From assembly GCF_032854445.1 (NCBI RefSeq), contig NC_088302.1, positions 49,880,046-49,944,045 on the forward strand: a DNA stretch of 64,000 nucleotides, read 5' to 3'. The first letter of the stretch is position 1, and the number at the start of each line of letters is the position of its first letter. Made by a program: the position numbers and the translations under genes. Shown here one piece after another: positions 12,301 through 27,300 of this stretch. Source of the DNA: Liolophura sinensis. Taxonomy: Eukaryota > Mollusca > Polyplacophora > Chitonida > Chitonidae. Under the pieces are notes generated by a model. It did not search any database. It was given only the letters and a program-made list of their open reading frames with translations, and was not told where the DNA came from.

Positions 12301-15300
12301 ACCACGTGTCATTTATTTTGTCAAATTTTAGGTATAGCATTTCTCTGTGTTAAAATTTGGTATGTAATAATGCACTTTCAGAAGCACATAAAGGCCTTCA
12401 AGTGAAACATTTGATGCAAACATTGAAATTTTTCTGATACAACATAAATCAAACTTCATAGAAATCCCTTTTATACATGAAAGTAGCCATAAACTTTAAG
12501 TGAAATGCAGAATTTATAATTCGAATTTGTTTTTCATCTTTAACTGAAAGGAAAGATAAGAAAATGTAGAGTCAAAATATGTGCCCCTTTGTATTTAAGA
12601 TGCTAAAAGTAAAAACATTAACTCTAAATGTAAAAACCTAAAAATCGTTAATAATTCTAACAGTAATTTCATTTATTGGATGTGTCCAAAAAAAAACTTG
12701 ATAAAAATAAAACTGTTATTCCATGAGCAAAAATCATGCAAATTTAAAACTACAACACAGGTGTCAATCCTATCTCTTGCTCTCACTTGTAATAGAGGGC
12801 TATGCATGTGTGGTTAGTCCAAAGGGCCATAACCCTGAGTGTGGGAAGCTGGCCAGTAGAGGGCTGAGGGGAAGAGAGGAGCATGGGAGAGGGAGAGGAT
12901 GACCAGCAGTTTTTATGTGTGTATGGTGGTGGCCACATGTGTTTTGTAGTGTCTTGTAAAGGAAGTCTTTTGTGGTGAATACAAGGATTACATGTACCCG
13001 TACTGGATGTGTTGTTGACTCTTTTCAACAGGCACTGTGCATCGTTCGTTGGGATTCCGTTAACCCGGTAAATTTCTTTTTCATATACTATTTACTTAAA
13101 TGTGTTTTTTTTTTTATATAAAACTTTGATATAAAGTTGAATCTTTGCAGTCTAGTCAATATATTTGTTCCTCATAACGTAATGTTTTTTACTACACATT
13201 TTTACTTGTCTTGATTTCAGTTTATTAACCATATTTGTTTATAAAATTTACATGTAAGCTTGGAAATCGTAATTTTTGGATAATTTTTATTTCATAAGTG
13301 CAGTAAATGTATTAATCGTTATATATTTTCCATTTCCTGAATTTTAACTTGGCATGCACATCAAAATTACACCATTCTCTGTCATTCATGAATCCACGTG
13401 TTGCATGTACATTCATAGTTTCCATTCCCAGCTCTCAGTATACATTTGTCTGCATTTATACATTTCTGACTATATACACGCTGATACATAGATCAGCCTG
13501 TATACTGCCTGACATTTAGCAGAACAAGATCAGTTTCTACAATATACACGCTGATACATAGATCAGCCTGCATGTGGCCTGACATTTAGCAGAACAAGAT
13601 CAGTCTCTACAATATACAGGCTGATCTATGTATCAGCCTGTATATAGCCCGACATTTAGTAGAACATGATCAGAGATCAGCCTGTATAACATTTTGCAGA
13701 ACAGTTTTATAATAACCGAAACATGTAGGTCAAATCAATAATTTTTGCGATAATAAAGAAACGCTCATAATAAATTTATTTAATAACTGTATTCCTGGTC
13801 TTTGTTTTTGTCTTTCAATGTGTTCATAATTATGTGACTGATCAGAAACAGTGTGCCAGTACTTACTATTTGATGGGTATATACATATATGTGAGTAAAA
13901 TTGAAGTTCACAATGAATTTATCTAATAACCGTAATTTACATTTTGATGGGTATTGCATGCTATACATGCCTATCATTTAATACTACACCTGAAATCAGA
14001 TTGTTATTGCCACATTATTCCTGCTTAATATATAGGAAGCTTAAGTCCGTTTCCATCTTTGTGAATGATCTGATCCTATTTTTAATATTAACATCGGCGA
14101 TAGCAATTTCTCCACAAATAATGGTCTAATTTTAACATATAAGGTATATACAGACAGGCTAAGTTAATCAAAACACGTAGGAAGCAGTTTTATATGAATC
14201 TGCCCTGTTCTTATATCCTAAACTGACAGGCCGTCAGGTAGGCTGTCTTTTAGGCCATGCCAATCTACGAGCAGAGAATCATGTTAAAAGAAATACATCA
14301 CATTTACAGCATACATAGGTTATAGAAGAATGAAAAGAAGCAAAAATGGCCAATAGAAGCCATCTTGGATCTGACTGATTTTAATATATTGCATTCAGAA
14401 CATGAAGAAGCTCTGATCACCCATACTTAAGTTGTAGAATCAAGGTTATTATATCTAGAATATAAAGCTTGAATTTTTGAATTTCCTTGCGAACATCCTA
14501 ATTTTGTTTTCCTGGAGAAAATTAATATTAACTCATATACCGTTACACATACCCAGTCTGTATATAACTACAGGGATTCCCTTTGTCCTGCACGGGTCAC
14601 CAACTGTTCAGCCACCCATTTTGACTGGGCGTAGCCATCCTCTAGCTTAGAGTGTAGCTGAGAGATATCAAACTTTTCGGAGCACCCCGTCATCCCATGT
14701 GGAAACACAGCATCTGTACTGAGGACAGAAACCAATCCAAAGCAGGATGTCATTAGTGTGATCATCCTGTCATTGTGAGCTTATTCTATATGGACATTGT
14801 CAATGATACATTAGCCACACTAAACGCATCTCAATACAGCATTATGACAGAGTTCTCTACAAGCAAGCATTGGTTTGTACCGGACATGTATCATTTCATT
14901 TTGGAAATTTAACAGCTTTGTACTTATACATAATTTATTGAAGAAAACAACACATCTATTACTTCCTGAATAACACATTTTTTTCTCATGTTACAGGTCT
15001 CTTTTTAACTCTGAAAGCAATAAATTGAGATCTACCCTACGCTACATATGCCAAATAGGTCAAAGGGTTAAACCCAGCTCCAGCGGGTTCAATTATGTCA
15101 CCTTAAATAAACGTGCAACGAAACCAGCAGGAGCTGGATTAGAACTCATGGCCTAGTCATCTTCTAGGAAAAAGGCCTGAGCAAACCCAGCTAACCATAG
15201 TCCAGTACAATAATTTAACACTGACACAAAACACCTTTTCTACATCATAAGTAAATGCTGTTTTTATGCATGTATGTGACATGTAACAGATTTGCTTTTT

Positions 15301-18300
15301 TACTGATGGAAAGTCAGGGCTTCCTGGTCATTATGACGTCAAATCATCTTTGAGTCATCTGAAAAATGGGCCCTGCCTCAGTTTTTCAAAACATTTCAGA
15401 AACACCATGTTGATGTCCCTTTGTGGTGCATAATAACACTCTACAGCAAACACTGATTCCATTCCTATCCTCCTGCTTTTATCAGTTAAGGGAGAAGTGC
15501 GCTCACCAACCAGACTAACTTCTGCACCTCATAAAACTTACTGATAAGTTAAGAGACTCGAGGATAAACCTTTGGAGTGTATTTGATGATTACTTTACAG
15601 TGGCCCACGCCAAACTCAAGGACACTGACCTTCTAACATGGGATGATATTCTACTGGAAAATTGTAAGCTTCTGCACCAAAAGAAACATTCTGTGACATT
15701 TACTTGTCTTTAAAAATGCATTTTTGCGGGCGAAGTTTGAGGTCATTTGGGGTATTTGACAACATTCAGTTTTAGGAGTGGAGGAAACTGGTGTAAACCA
15801 TTGACTTTGTACAGTTGCTGGCTAATTTTCACACTTTCATATTGCTAAGTTATTGCTAGCAAACTCCATGCGACACATGGAGAGCACTGTCAACCACTTA
15901 TCGCCCAACAACAATGAAAATGGGTGAATGCAAAAAATTCTGGTTCCGAGCTGAGGATTGAACTCCAGTGACCTAGTGACTGAAAGGTAACACTTTATCC
16001 AGCTGACCACAGCCTTCTAGCTTTGTGTTGATCAAGGTATAATATATGGAATTAGTATTCAAACAGAACTTCACAACTGAAAACGCAGGTTTGTGAGGTA
16101 ACTGAGAAACGAAGCACTGAATATATGCATGTGCATCCCATAATGCAATGCTATAAACGAAGAATTAGAGTTCAGCCTTTGCCACTTTCTCATATCAACA
16201 GTGCAACCAGATAAAAAGACAAATGTCTTTATATACTAACATACACTAAATCACACACTTACAAACTGTATGAGGTTTTAACCCAGTGAATGCCTAACAA
16301 ACTTCACATCCAATGTTTAGCTTCATAATGTGAGAATTTTGTGCACTTCTATCACCATAGTAACCAAATAACTAGAGGGTTAAGGATTACCTAATATAGT
16401 GTATAGGCTTGATTTTACCAGTACAAGCAAACAGAACTGTATTCTCAGTGCCTCGTACATTAGCAGCTTGCAAGGCCTGTTGAGGTTAACAGAAACATGG
16501 GTAAAGCAATGCTAAGCAATTAATCAATTAACCGAAACCAAAGTAATTAATTGACTTGTACTCCAGCTGCAGGAAGTTGGCTAGTAAATTACTTCATGCC
16601 ACCAGTCTAGCACAAAGCCCGTCTCCCAATTACAATTTTTGCTTTAATAAATCAATCCAAAAATAATTAGGTCATTTTTGTTTTTAATTTACACAATACA
16701 TGCTGAACAATAGCCTTAAAAGAGATGGACCCACGCTCACAAAAACTTGTAAATCATTTTTTCATTATTTTTCTAAAAACTCCGGGAGTCTTTCCGGCAT
16801 CTCATCATTACATTCATTTTGATACTGTGAAAAAAAAAAATTACCAGTTTTGTGAAGGCGGCCCATTATATGCATTCAAATTGGTTATATAAAATATCAA
16901 CATAAATTATATAGCTAGAAATGGGATAAACCATAAAAATAGTTTTGCCTAGGCTTCAGAATATAGGGTAGATGAGTTCTCAATAGAGGGATGAGTATTT
17001 TCAGTAGTTGTCATGGTAACAGACCATAACATTCTATATCACTTAACACTGGGTGCACCTTTCTGTGTTTTTTTTTTTTGGGCATGTATTCTAACTTCAT
17101 ACACTGTAAGAAATTATTTATTTATTTGACTGTGTGGAAACCAGGCAGAGCCCAAGAGAAGCCCATGACCATCTGCACGTTGGTGGCAGATCTTGCCACG
17201 TACGACTGGAGATTACATTGAAAATAGATAGGGAGGCGATCTTGACATGAGGACTAGACAAGAGTACAGTGTCTGCACAAATTCAAACCACGCTTAAGAG
17301 CCAAAAGTGTTCATTGGGAAACTTGTAAAACTCCTTCTTGCCTTCATTCTTTTGTTCTCCCTTGTAGCATGTCGTACATTTCGATTTAAGTGTACTTATA
17401 GATCACATAGTACACAAGCTCTGCAATGGTACAGTAGAAAACAACTACAATTTGGACATCTGTCAGAACCTCTAATTGCACTCAGAACACGCTTCTTTGT
17501 TCATTATTTGTATTTTGATGTGTTACTGACTCATAGCTCTTAGTCACTAAAAGAAATTTTTTCAAATACAGCATTAGGCTATGTCAGTATTACAGGTGAT
17601 TGCTCGGGACAAATATGCTTGCAAAAGACCTGTGGCCTGTTTGTTTGAGGCCAACCAACAGAATCATTATAGACCATGGTAATAGACCCTAAGCACCCAG
17701 TGTTTAATGACACAGGCCTCCTTCTGTTTACAGAACACACAAAGCCTCGCAGCTTGTCATTCAGACATCTCCAAAGAACTCAACTACAGTTCATAAAACC
17801 TCCAACAACAGCAATTAATTAAACTACGTGCATTAATTATTATCCCCAAAAAACCCAAACATTATTCATGTATAAAACATGCTTATAATTTTTTGTTACC
17901 GTCAGCAAGATTACAAGATAAATCTTTAGCATGTCAATAACAGTAAAACTCATGCACGCGAGAAAATAGCCCTGCTACTAGACTACACCTCAAGTAAGCC
18001 CTCATTTAACTCTAATATCCTCATTTTTCATCCTTTTTACTGTCACATAGCCTTAAATATTGTGTCTTAACTGGGTTACATCTCCACATCTCCTGATGAT
18101 AACTACCAAGAAAATGAATTCTCATCTTCAAAATATAATTACTAATCTTAGCTATCATTTACACAAGAAATAACTATGCTGCAGTTCTTTAGACTCTTCT
18201 GTACTGACCTTCAAATTTTATGAGCCCAACCCACAAATACATTGCTCAATTACAATTGTAGTGTTTGTAAAGTTCCAATATTGCCCACTTCAAAGGATAA

Positions 18301-21300
18301 ATAAAGAAAAAGAAACACAGCAAGCTTGATTTAGTAAGTTATTCAAAGTTCATGCTTTTAAGAAAAAAATCAAATGTGACTTGCAACATTGCCTTTCTGA
18401 ACTATTTGCCCCCTCTATGGTCCTAGCAACAGATATTATATAGCGTCATAACTCCATAGGCTGGTACTACACGTCAGAAAACAGCCCCCAAGCTACATGC
18501 ACACTCACACTGTATGGGTAGATAAGGTTGACTGAAGCTGCAGCGTGGATAACAAAGTCAATCTCTGAACACAGGTAAGTGAAATCTGCCTCATCCATTC
18601 CCAGGTTCACCAAGGTGACATCACCTACAAGGTACAAAGCAAAGTGAAACCACCGTAGATACAGAGAACAACATAAGACGGTAAGACTTCAATTATACTC
18701 ATTATTTCAGGAACATTTCTATGGACAGTAAACAGAACACTGAACTTTCACCAATATATTTACATAATATCTCCTGATACCATCACTGAATTTGACTGTT
18801 AGTCAATGTTGGACTCCTTATAGCAAAGTTTATACTTATAAGACATAATTATATGTCAATCATTGTGGTAGCTTATTACCCCACCCCTTTTTGTGCATAT
18901 ATGGGCGTTGCTCCATTTTTGATTGATTACTGATGTCAATGTAGTGTTTGACATTTAATAGTTGTTGCCACAGTTACAAGAGATCTAGTTGATGAATGAG
19001 AAACACCACAACATCTTTAACATCAACGCTCTTGTACATACAGGAAATAAAACTGTTGGTAATGCTGAAGTGAACATTCTGTTTGGACCTTCATCAATTC
19101 ATATTTACTTCATCATTAGAATTCATGGTTTTTCTTCAGTCTTGAATATTGAATCCGGATCATTTAAAAAAGGAACAATGGAATCTACCTTGAACTCAAT
19201 ATTACTTAGCGGTGCCTCCACATGGTTGGTGTAAATGTTTACATCATGCCATGGTTTGTACCCAAATTCACAATTCAAACCAGCCATTTGAGCAATATTG
19301 TCATTTTGCTCTGCAGGTTATTTTTTTCTGAAATGTCATTAAAATAATAAAGTATGATGCTTTTTAGAAAGCTTGAGTAACCTGCTTTCAACTGAAGCCA
19401 GGTGCTGTCTTGCCCTTTAATAAAGCCAATGGGTCACATTGCTAGATGACAGTTAAACATCAAATACAGAGCATTATTTCAGCTGTGATGCTATTAAATC
19501 AAATAAATATGAAGAAATAAAAAAAGAAAATATATTCTAATACAGCAAACTTAGTACACATACCCTGTATATACTCAACCAAATTTCCAGATAAACGTCA
19601 GATTCTCACCTATTAATATTTCTTGCCATTAATTTACACAATACCTTTAATGACTGTGACAGCTTTGTGAAATTTCTCTGCCAATTCCTCCTGTTCCTTT
19701 GTTGGCTCTCTACCACTGGGACACAAAATTCCATACTTCTTTAAAGTTTCTAACAGTCTCTCCTTGACACTAATGTCAGGCAATTTACGAACAACGCAGT
19801 ATATGTGGGTCTGAAACACAGCGAACATCTCCTTAAAAGAAGTATTAACTAATAACAATCATTTACAAACATCCCAAAAAATGGATATCAGTCTTTCCAA
19901 GAACATCCATATCCTGTGTATGGTCATCAACCTGCAGGTAAAATCCTCTGGGACATCACAGGTGTGAAAATCAAACCTCTAATGCAGAAACTAGATCATA
20001 TTTCCCCACCAGAAGTTAAGGGGCACTAACTACCACTTTTTCTTCTTTGATTTATGTCTCAGAAATGTATCACTGTGCTGTTATGTTATTACGTTACAAT
20101 CTGAGCATGACACATGTGTGCTCCATTACCTTTGTCTGCTGAAGCAATTCTCGGATCAGAAAAGCGCCCAGAAAGCCTGTGCCACCTGTCAGGAGTACTC
20201 TCCCCTTTTTCCACCTGTCACCGTAGTGGAATGATCTCCAGAAGGCTCGCAGCTGCATATCAATGCTGGAACAGACACATCATAAACATATGGGTATATA
20301 CACAACTGTCAGGTTTACTGTTCATTAAAGTCATTTTTAACCAGCAGAAATCTGTTGTTTACAGGGTTTACAAAGCATCACCAATACTAAGTTTCACCTA
20401 ACAAGATTGTTGGGATTCACATGTTTGGATCTTTGGTAATAATGGCCAAGAGTATCAGACTGTATGGCATCCTAAAACTAACACCAAGGCAACATCACCA
20501 TTCTGTGTTCTGTGTGAGAAAATCTGACTGATTTTAAAGGTATTAGTTTCACTGCGAAGGCTAGATCTGATTTCAATGAAGGCAAAGGAAACACTCACAG
20601 GCCATTAAATACATTTTAGAAAAGTCCATTAATTTATTTTTTTAGAATACTTTTTCAACCTTGTAAAATGCATCTTAAACTTTGAATTCTGCAGTGGCAT
20701 TTCCTGACAATGTTGGGACCAGTGAGGTCAGATCAGGGTTTTGGGCACTCAACAGACTTCTGTATTTCATCATTCAAAATCCATATGCGTATAAATCTAT
20801 GAACGTACTTGATGAATGGACCTAGAAACAAACTATTTCAAGCATAGTGTCACTGATATCCTTCGAGCACCAAAAGACCATTACAGAATGTGAGGTTTTA
20901 AATGCATTTTACTCCACTGGAAAAATTCCACAAAAAGATTAAATCACATGATTTTCCTGAAAAGTGTTTAATGGTCTTTTACCTGACATATGCTTCATTT
21001 CAGTGTTTCCTTTAACATATTTTTGTTTTATGATTTATTTATTTGATTTGTGTTTTATGCTGCATATCAAAAAAACGGCAGCCAGCAGTATCGTGGGAGG
21101 AAACTGGGCAGAAATCCATGACCATCTCAAGGTTGTCGTCAGACCTTGTCTTCAGCTGCTTGCTTCTTCAAATCATGAATTAGGAATGCTGCTTTTCAGC
21201 AGCTAAAATGCTTAAACCAAAAGAATTGTGCAATGTTATACAAAAAGTTAGTGTAGATATTGGTCATACTTGACTTTTCCCTGGTCATGTCTCTCCACCT

Positions 21301-24300
21301 CTTTGACCAGGTCGAGCTGAGGTAAGGCTTCCAGCTCACCGACCTCTGACCTCCGGTGCTCAATCAGTCTGGCCATGCTGGACACTGTTGGGTAGAGAAA
21401 CAGGTCCTTCACCGTCAAGTCTACACCCACCTTAGCCTGGAGTTTACCCAGCAACACTGTCGCTAACAGGGAGTGGCTGCAACAACAACATCACGACCAT
21501 CACTGAAATTCTTTTAATTTTTGAGACACCTGGCCTGCTCTTTTTCGCCAGTATACACGAACATGTAACTGTACCAGAATATGGTCTCGATCTCTTTTCT
21601 CACATAGTTAGGGCCCCTAATGACCAACAAAAAAAAACAGGGAGAGAAATGTAAATTTTGGCATTCAGTACTATTACTATTTGTCTTCAAAAGTTAGGTG
21701 AATTAAGAATATGCCTAGTTATATGCCACAAAGTACAACACAGATATGAACCATATCCACGGTATTCCTCTGTAACTAACACGTAAAACGAAATTTGGAA
21801 TTTGTACCATTTGTTTATTTGCTTCATACTTAACATAGCATTCAACATTATTTTCAGCTGTTTGGAGTTCGGTTTGGAACTGTAATTATCTTGCTAGTGA
21901 GGCACAAACAATGCCCTTGAAAGTAAACTAGTCTAGTGCTGTTTCACACTCAAATAACACACTTTAATGGCTGGAATACTTACCTGTAATTCATGCTTTC
22001 TGAATATTATCATATTATAAATATTAAAAAGTTATACTACGAAACTGTTTAAACTGTTTAAACAAGTTTTAGTATGTCACAATAACATAATATTAATACA
22101 GTGTTCTACAAATTATGCACTCGCTACATGTACACGTATCTATTCCCACAAGATTTGCCTGACCCCCCAGACTTGCACCTGCAGTATAATTACGTGTACA
22201 TATAAACTGGTAGTGCACCAAATGTTTGTGCCGCCCACAAATCTCACCCTCCCATATCAAAGAAGCTTTCCTGTACGTCCACAGTCTTCAGCTGCAGCAC
22301 CTCCGCCCACACCCCGACAATCTCCTTCTCCATGGTCGTGGTAGGCATGCCCTCTGCATCCACTGATGTCTCATGTAGCTTATCAAACGCGGGTAGTGCC
22401 TTCTTATCCAGCTTTCCAGACGCTGCTAGAATAGGAATTCTGAAGCACAAGTCAAAGATTATTTACTTCAGATTAGAATTTTTATGTTTTCAAATGTCTT
22501 TTAACGCCATGCTCTAGATATTCTTCAAGAATACGATGGTGGCTAACGTTATGCAAACTGTTTAAACCATCAACCTTTGGCAAGTTGCTTATAAACTTGA
22601 ATTCCCACCTTTGACACATGTTATTTAAATGAACAGCAAGTGGTCTGAGCAAACATCATGTAAGGCCACATGAAATAGCGCCATCAACTGTTTCTCGCCA
22701 CCAAATCTCTACAAGCAACTGAGGCAGGAGAATCTTGAAAATTGGAATAGACACTGGGATTGAATTTATTTATTTATTTGATTGGTGTTTTACGCCGTAC
22801 TCCACTGGGATTGAACCCACATTTCATGCAACTACTCAACTGAATGGTAAGCATGGTCACAACATGCTCCTCAATTTAGAATTGGCACAAAATAAAATCT
22901 TCATCTAACTCAGTTAAACAAGACAAATCAAGCAAGCAAGTTGGTGGTTGTTCATATCACTACCACCTAAGCCACATAGTTTTTCTTAGGAATCGCATTT
23001 TTAATATATAAATACTTTGAGAAGTATTAAGTGAGAAACTGTGCATACTTCTCACTTTAAGTAGAATTTTAATAATTAATAAACATCCTGAAGGTTCATT
23101 GTCCATCATGGATGACAAGGTAAGTCAACCTCAGCATAAACAGACGTTCATTGTCCATCATGGATGACAGGGTAAGTCAATCTCAAATAGCATAAACAGA
23201 AGTTTATTGTCCATCATGGATGACAGGATAAGTCGACCTCAGACAGCATAAACAGATGTTCATTGTCCATCATGGATGACAGGATAAGTCAACCTCAGAT
23301 AGCATAAACAGATGTTCATTGTCCATCATGGATGACAGGGTAAGTCGACCTCAGATAGCATAAACAGGTGTTCATTGTCCACCATGGACGACAGGGTAAG
23401 TCGACCTCAGACAGCATAAACAGGTGTTCATTGTCCACCATGGACGACAGGGTAAGTCAACCTCAGACAGCATAAACAGGTGTTCATTGTCCACCATGGA
23501 GGACAGGGTAAGTCAATCTCAGACAGCATAAACAGATGTTCATTGTCCATCATGGATGACAGGGTCAGTCAACCTCAGACAGCATAAACAGATGTTTATT
23601 GTCCATCGTGGACAACAGGATAAGTCAACCTCAGACAGCATAAACAGATGTTCATTGTCCATCATGAAGGACAGGGTCAGTCAACCTCAGACAGCATAAA
23701 CAGATGTTCATTGTCCATCATGGATGACAGGATAAGTCAACCTCAGATAGCATAAACAGATGTTCATTGTCCATCATGGACCACAGGGTCAGTCAACCTC
23801 AGATAGCCTAAACAGACGTTCATTGTCCATCATGAACGACAGGATAAGTCAATCTCAAATAGCATAAACAGAAGTTCATTGTCCATCATGGATGACAGGA
23901 TAAGTCAACCTCAGATAGCATAAACAGATGTTCATTGTCCATCATGGACGACAGGGTAAGTCGACCTCAGACAGCATAAACAGGTGTTCATTGTCCACCA
24001 TGGATGACAGGGTAAGTCAACCTCAGACAGCATAAACAGGTGTTCATTGTCCATCATGGATGACAGGATAAGTCGACCTCAGATAGCATAAACAGATGTT
24101 CATTGTCCATCATGGATGACAGGGTAAGTCAATCTCAGATAGCATAAACAGGTGTTCATTGTCCACCATGGACGACAGGGTAAGTCGACCTCAGACAGCA
24201 TAAACAGGTGTTCATTGTCCATCATGGACGACAGGGTAAGTCAACCTCAGACAGCATAAACAGGTATTCATTGTCCACCATGGAGGACAGGGTAAGTCAA

Positions 24301-27300
24301 TCTCAGACAGCATAAACAGGTGTTCATTGTCCATCATGGAGGACATGATAAGTCAACCTCAGACAGCATAAACAGATGTTCATTGTCCATCATGAAGGAC
24401 AGGGTCAGTCAACCTCAGACAGCATAAACAGATGTTCATTGTCCATCATGGATGACAGGATAAGTCAACCTCAGACAGCATAAACAGATGTTCATTGTCC
24501 ATCATGGATGACAGGGTCAGTCAACCTCAGACAGCATAAACAGATGTTTATTGTCCATCATGGACAACAGGATAAGTCAACCTCAGACAGCATAAACAGA
24601 TGTTCATTGTCCATCATGAAGGACAGGGTCAGTCAACCTCAGACAGCATAAACAGATGTTCATTGTCCATCATGGATGACAGGATAAGTCAACCTCAGAT
24701 AGCATAAACAGATGTTCATTGTCCATCATGGACCACAGGGTCAGTCAACCTCAGATAGCCTAAACAGACGTTCATTGTCCATCATGAACGACAGGATAAG
24801 TCAATCTCAAATAGCATAAACAGAAGTTCATTGTCCATCATGGATGACAGGATAAGTCAACCTCAGATAGCATAAACAGATGTTCATTGTCCATCATGGA
24901 CGACAGGGTAAGTCGACCTCAGACAGCATAAACAGGTGTTCATTGTCCATCATGGACGACAGGGTAAGTCAACCTCAGACAGCATAAACAGGTGTTCATT
25001 GTCCACCATGGAGGACAGGGTAAGTCAATCTCAGACAGCATAAACAGATGTTCATTGTCCATCATGGATGACAGGGTCAGTCAACCTCAGACAGCATAAA
25101 CAGATGTTTATTGTCCATCGTGGACAACAGGATAAGTCAACCTCAGACAGCATAAACAGATGTTCATTGTCCATCATGAAGGACAGGGTCAGTCAACCTC
25201 AGACAGCATAAACAGATGTTCATTGTCCATCATGGATGACAGGATAAGTCAACCTCAGATAGCATAAACAGATGTTCATTGTCCATCATGGACCACAGGG
25301 TCAGTCAACCTCAGATAGCCTAAACAGACGTTCATTGTCCATCATGAACGACAGGATAAGTCAATCTCAAATAGCATAAACAGAAGTTCATTGTCCATCA
25401 TGGATGACAGGATAAGTCAACCTCAGATAGCATAAACAGATGTTCATTGTCCATCATGGACGACAGGGTAAGTCGACCTCAGACAGCATAAACAGGTGTT
25501 CATTGTCCACCATGGACGACAGGGTAAGTCAACCTCAGACAGCATAAACAGGTGTTCATTGTCCATCATGGATGACAGGATAAGTCGACCTCAGATAGCA
25601 TAAACAGATGTTCATTGTCCATCATGGATGACAGGGTAAGTCAATCTCAGATAGCATAAACAGGTGTTCATTGTCCACCATGGACGACAGGGTAAGTCAA
25701 CCTCAGACAGCATAAACAGGTGTTCATTGTCCATCATGGACGACAGGGTAAGTCAACCTCAGACAGCATAAACAGGTATTCATTGTCCACCATGGAGGAC
25801 AGGGTAAGTCAATCTCAGACAGTATAAACAGGTGTTCATTGTCCATCATGGAGGACATGATAAGTCAACCTCAGACAGCATAAACAGATGTTCATTGTCC
25901 ATCATGAAGGACAGGGTCAGTCAACCTCAGACAGCATAAACAGATGTTCATTGTCCATCATGGATGACAGGATAAGTCAACCTCAGACAGCATAAACAGA
26001 TGTTCATTGTCCATCATGGATGACAGGGTCAGTCAACCTCAGACAGCATAAACAGATGTTTATTGTCCATCATGGACAACAGGATAAGTCAACCTCAGAC
26101 AGCATAAACAGATGTTCATTGTCCATCATGAAGGACAGGGTCAGTCAACCTCAGACAGCATAAACAGATGTTCATTGTCCATCATGGATGACAGGATAAG
26201 TCAACCTCAGATAGCATAAACAGATGTTCATTGTCCATCATGGACCACAGGGTCAGTCAACCTCAGATAGCCTAAACAGACGTTCATTGTCCATCATGAA
26301 CGACAGGATAAGTCAATCTCAAATAGCATAAACAGAAGTTCAGCCCTCGACATAAGGATAATTATGGTGATCGAGAAATCGATCCCCCTACCTAACGTTC
26401 AGGTGATCGGACATTTGATCTCCCCCAAATTCTTTGGTAACCGATCGATCCCCTGTATCGATTACGTAGGTTTCGAGAACCAAAATTGTTCCTTGTAATA
26501 TACAGGTATGCCGTGAAGTTCATGTACACAATGATATATATGTATGCTCTGCATTATTTAATTTTGTTAGAGGGCTTCCCGTCTGTTTTCAGAAGTAACT
26601 AGTCCCAGTCTCGCTGCAGTCGCTGGTACGCCGTCCATGAAACCCACTGGCAATCGCAGCGAAGTCCGAGTGGTGGGTTTAACTGGCGAATTGATTGGAG
26701 CAATGTCTATGGTGTTTGACGTACTGATCGTGTAAAAAATGAAGAATTTATCATTGTCACTACTGATCACATTATTGTTGTATTTGTATTAGAAATAAAC
26801 GTACCCAGTACTCCAAGCAGGTAATGAAATAATACAAATCCTGCTCTGGAAGGCATAATGTCTCCAGCACGTTCCCGCGCAAAGCTGACTGCTGCGAGAG
26901 GGTCACACGGGGTGGGTAAGTTTTGAAGTTGCGTAAAGAAATGTCTTTCGAAAAGTAATGATACAACTTGTAAATGTTGCTTGAATATTCTCAATTCACT
27001 ATTTCTACAAAACATGACGTGTCCCGATTGCTGCTACCACAGAAAATCAGCGGAACCAAGCATTAAATAATAATGACATTAGTTCGAGTCGAAAACCCCC
27101 TACGCTAGCATGCTTTTGGACTCGCCCACACTTCCAGTCAATCAGTTACAGGCGGGGACTGCCACGGTGAAATTTAACCACTCAAAATTGAAAGTTTCGT
27201 ATTCCTAACTTGTTATGCGATCTGTCTAAAGCAGACTTATGACTACCAGCCTGCGGTATATACGCATAAGTTATAGAACGTAATTATTGAATTTAAATAC

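Larger units (their letters stand above)
10785..14552. other. Intron between coding exons 17 and 18
   Basis: 3.8 kb holding one SINE (11655-11910), the poly-G run and the 70-bp palindromic repeat. I see no other coding signal. Confidence 0.7.

Noticed and set aside
23092-26340. CRISPR-like array of near-identical units
   Set aside because: There are no unique spacers: the whole 56-bp unit repeats. This is a eukaryotic minisatellite in an intron.
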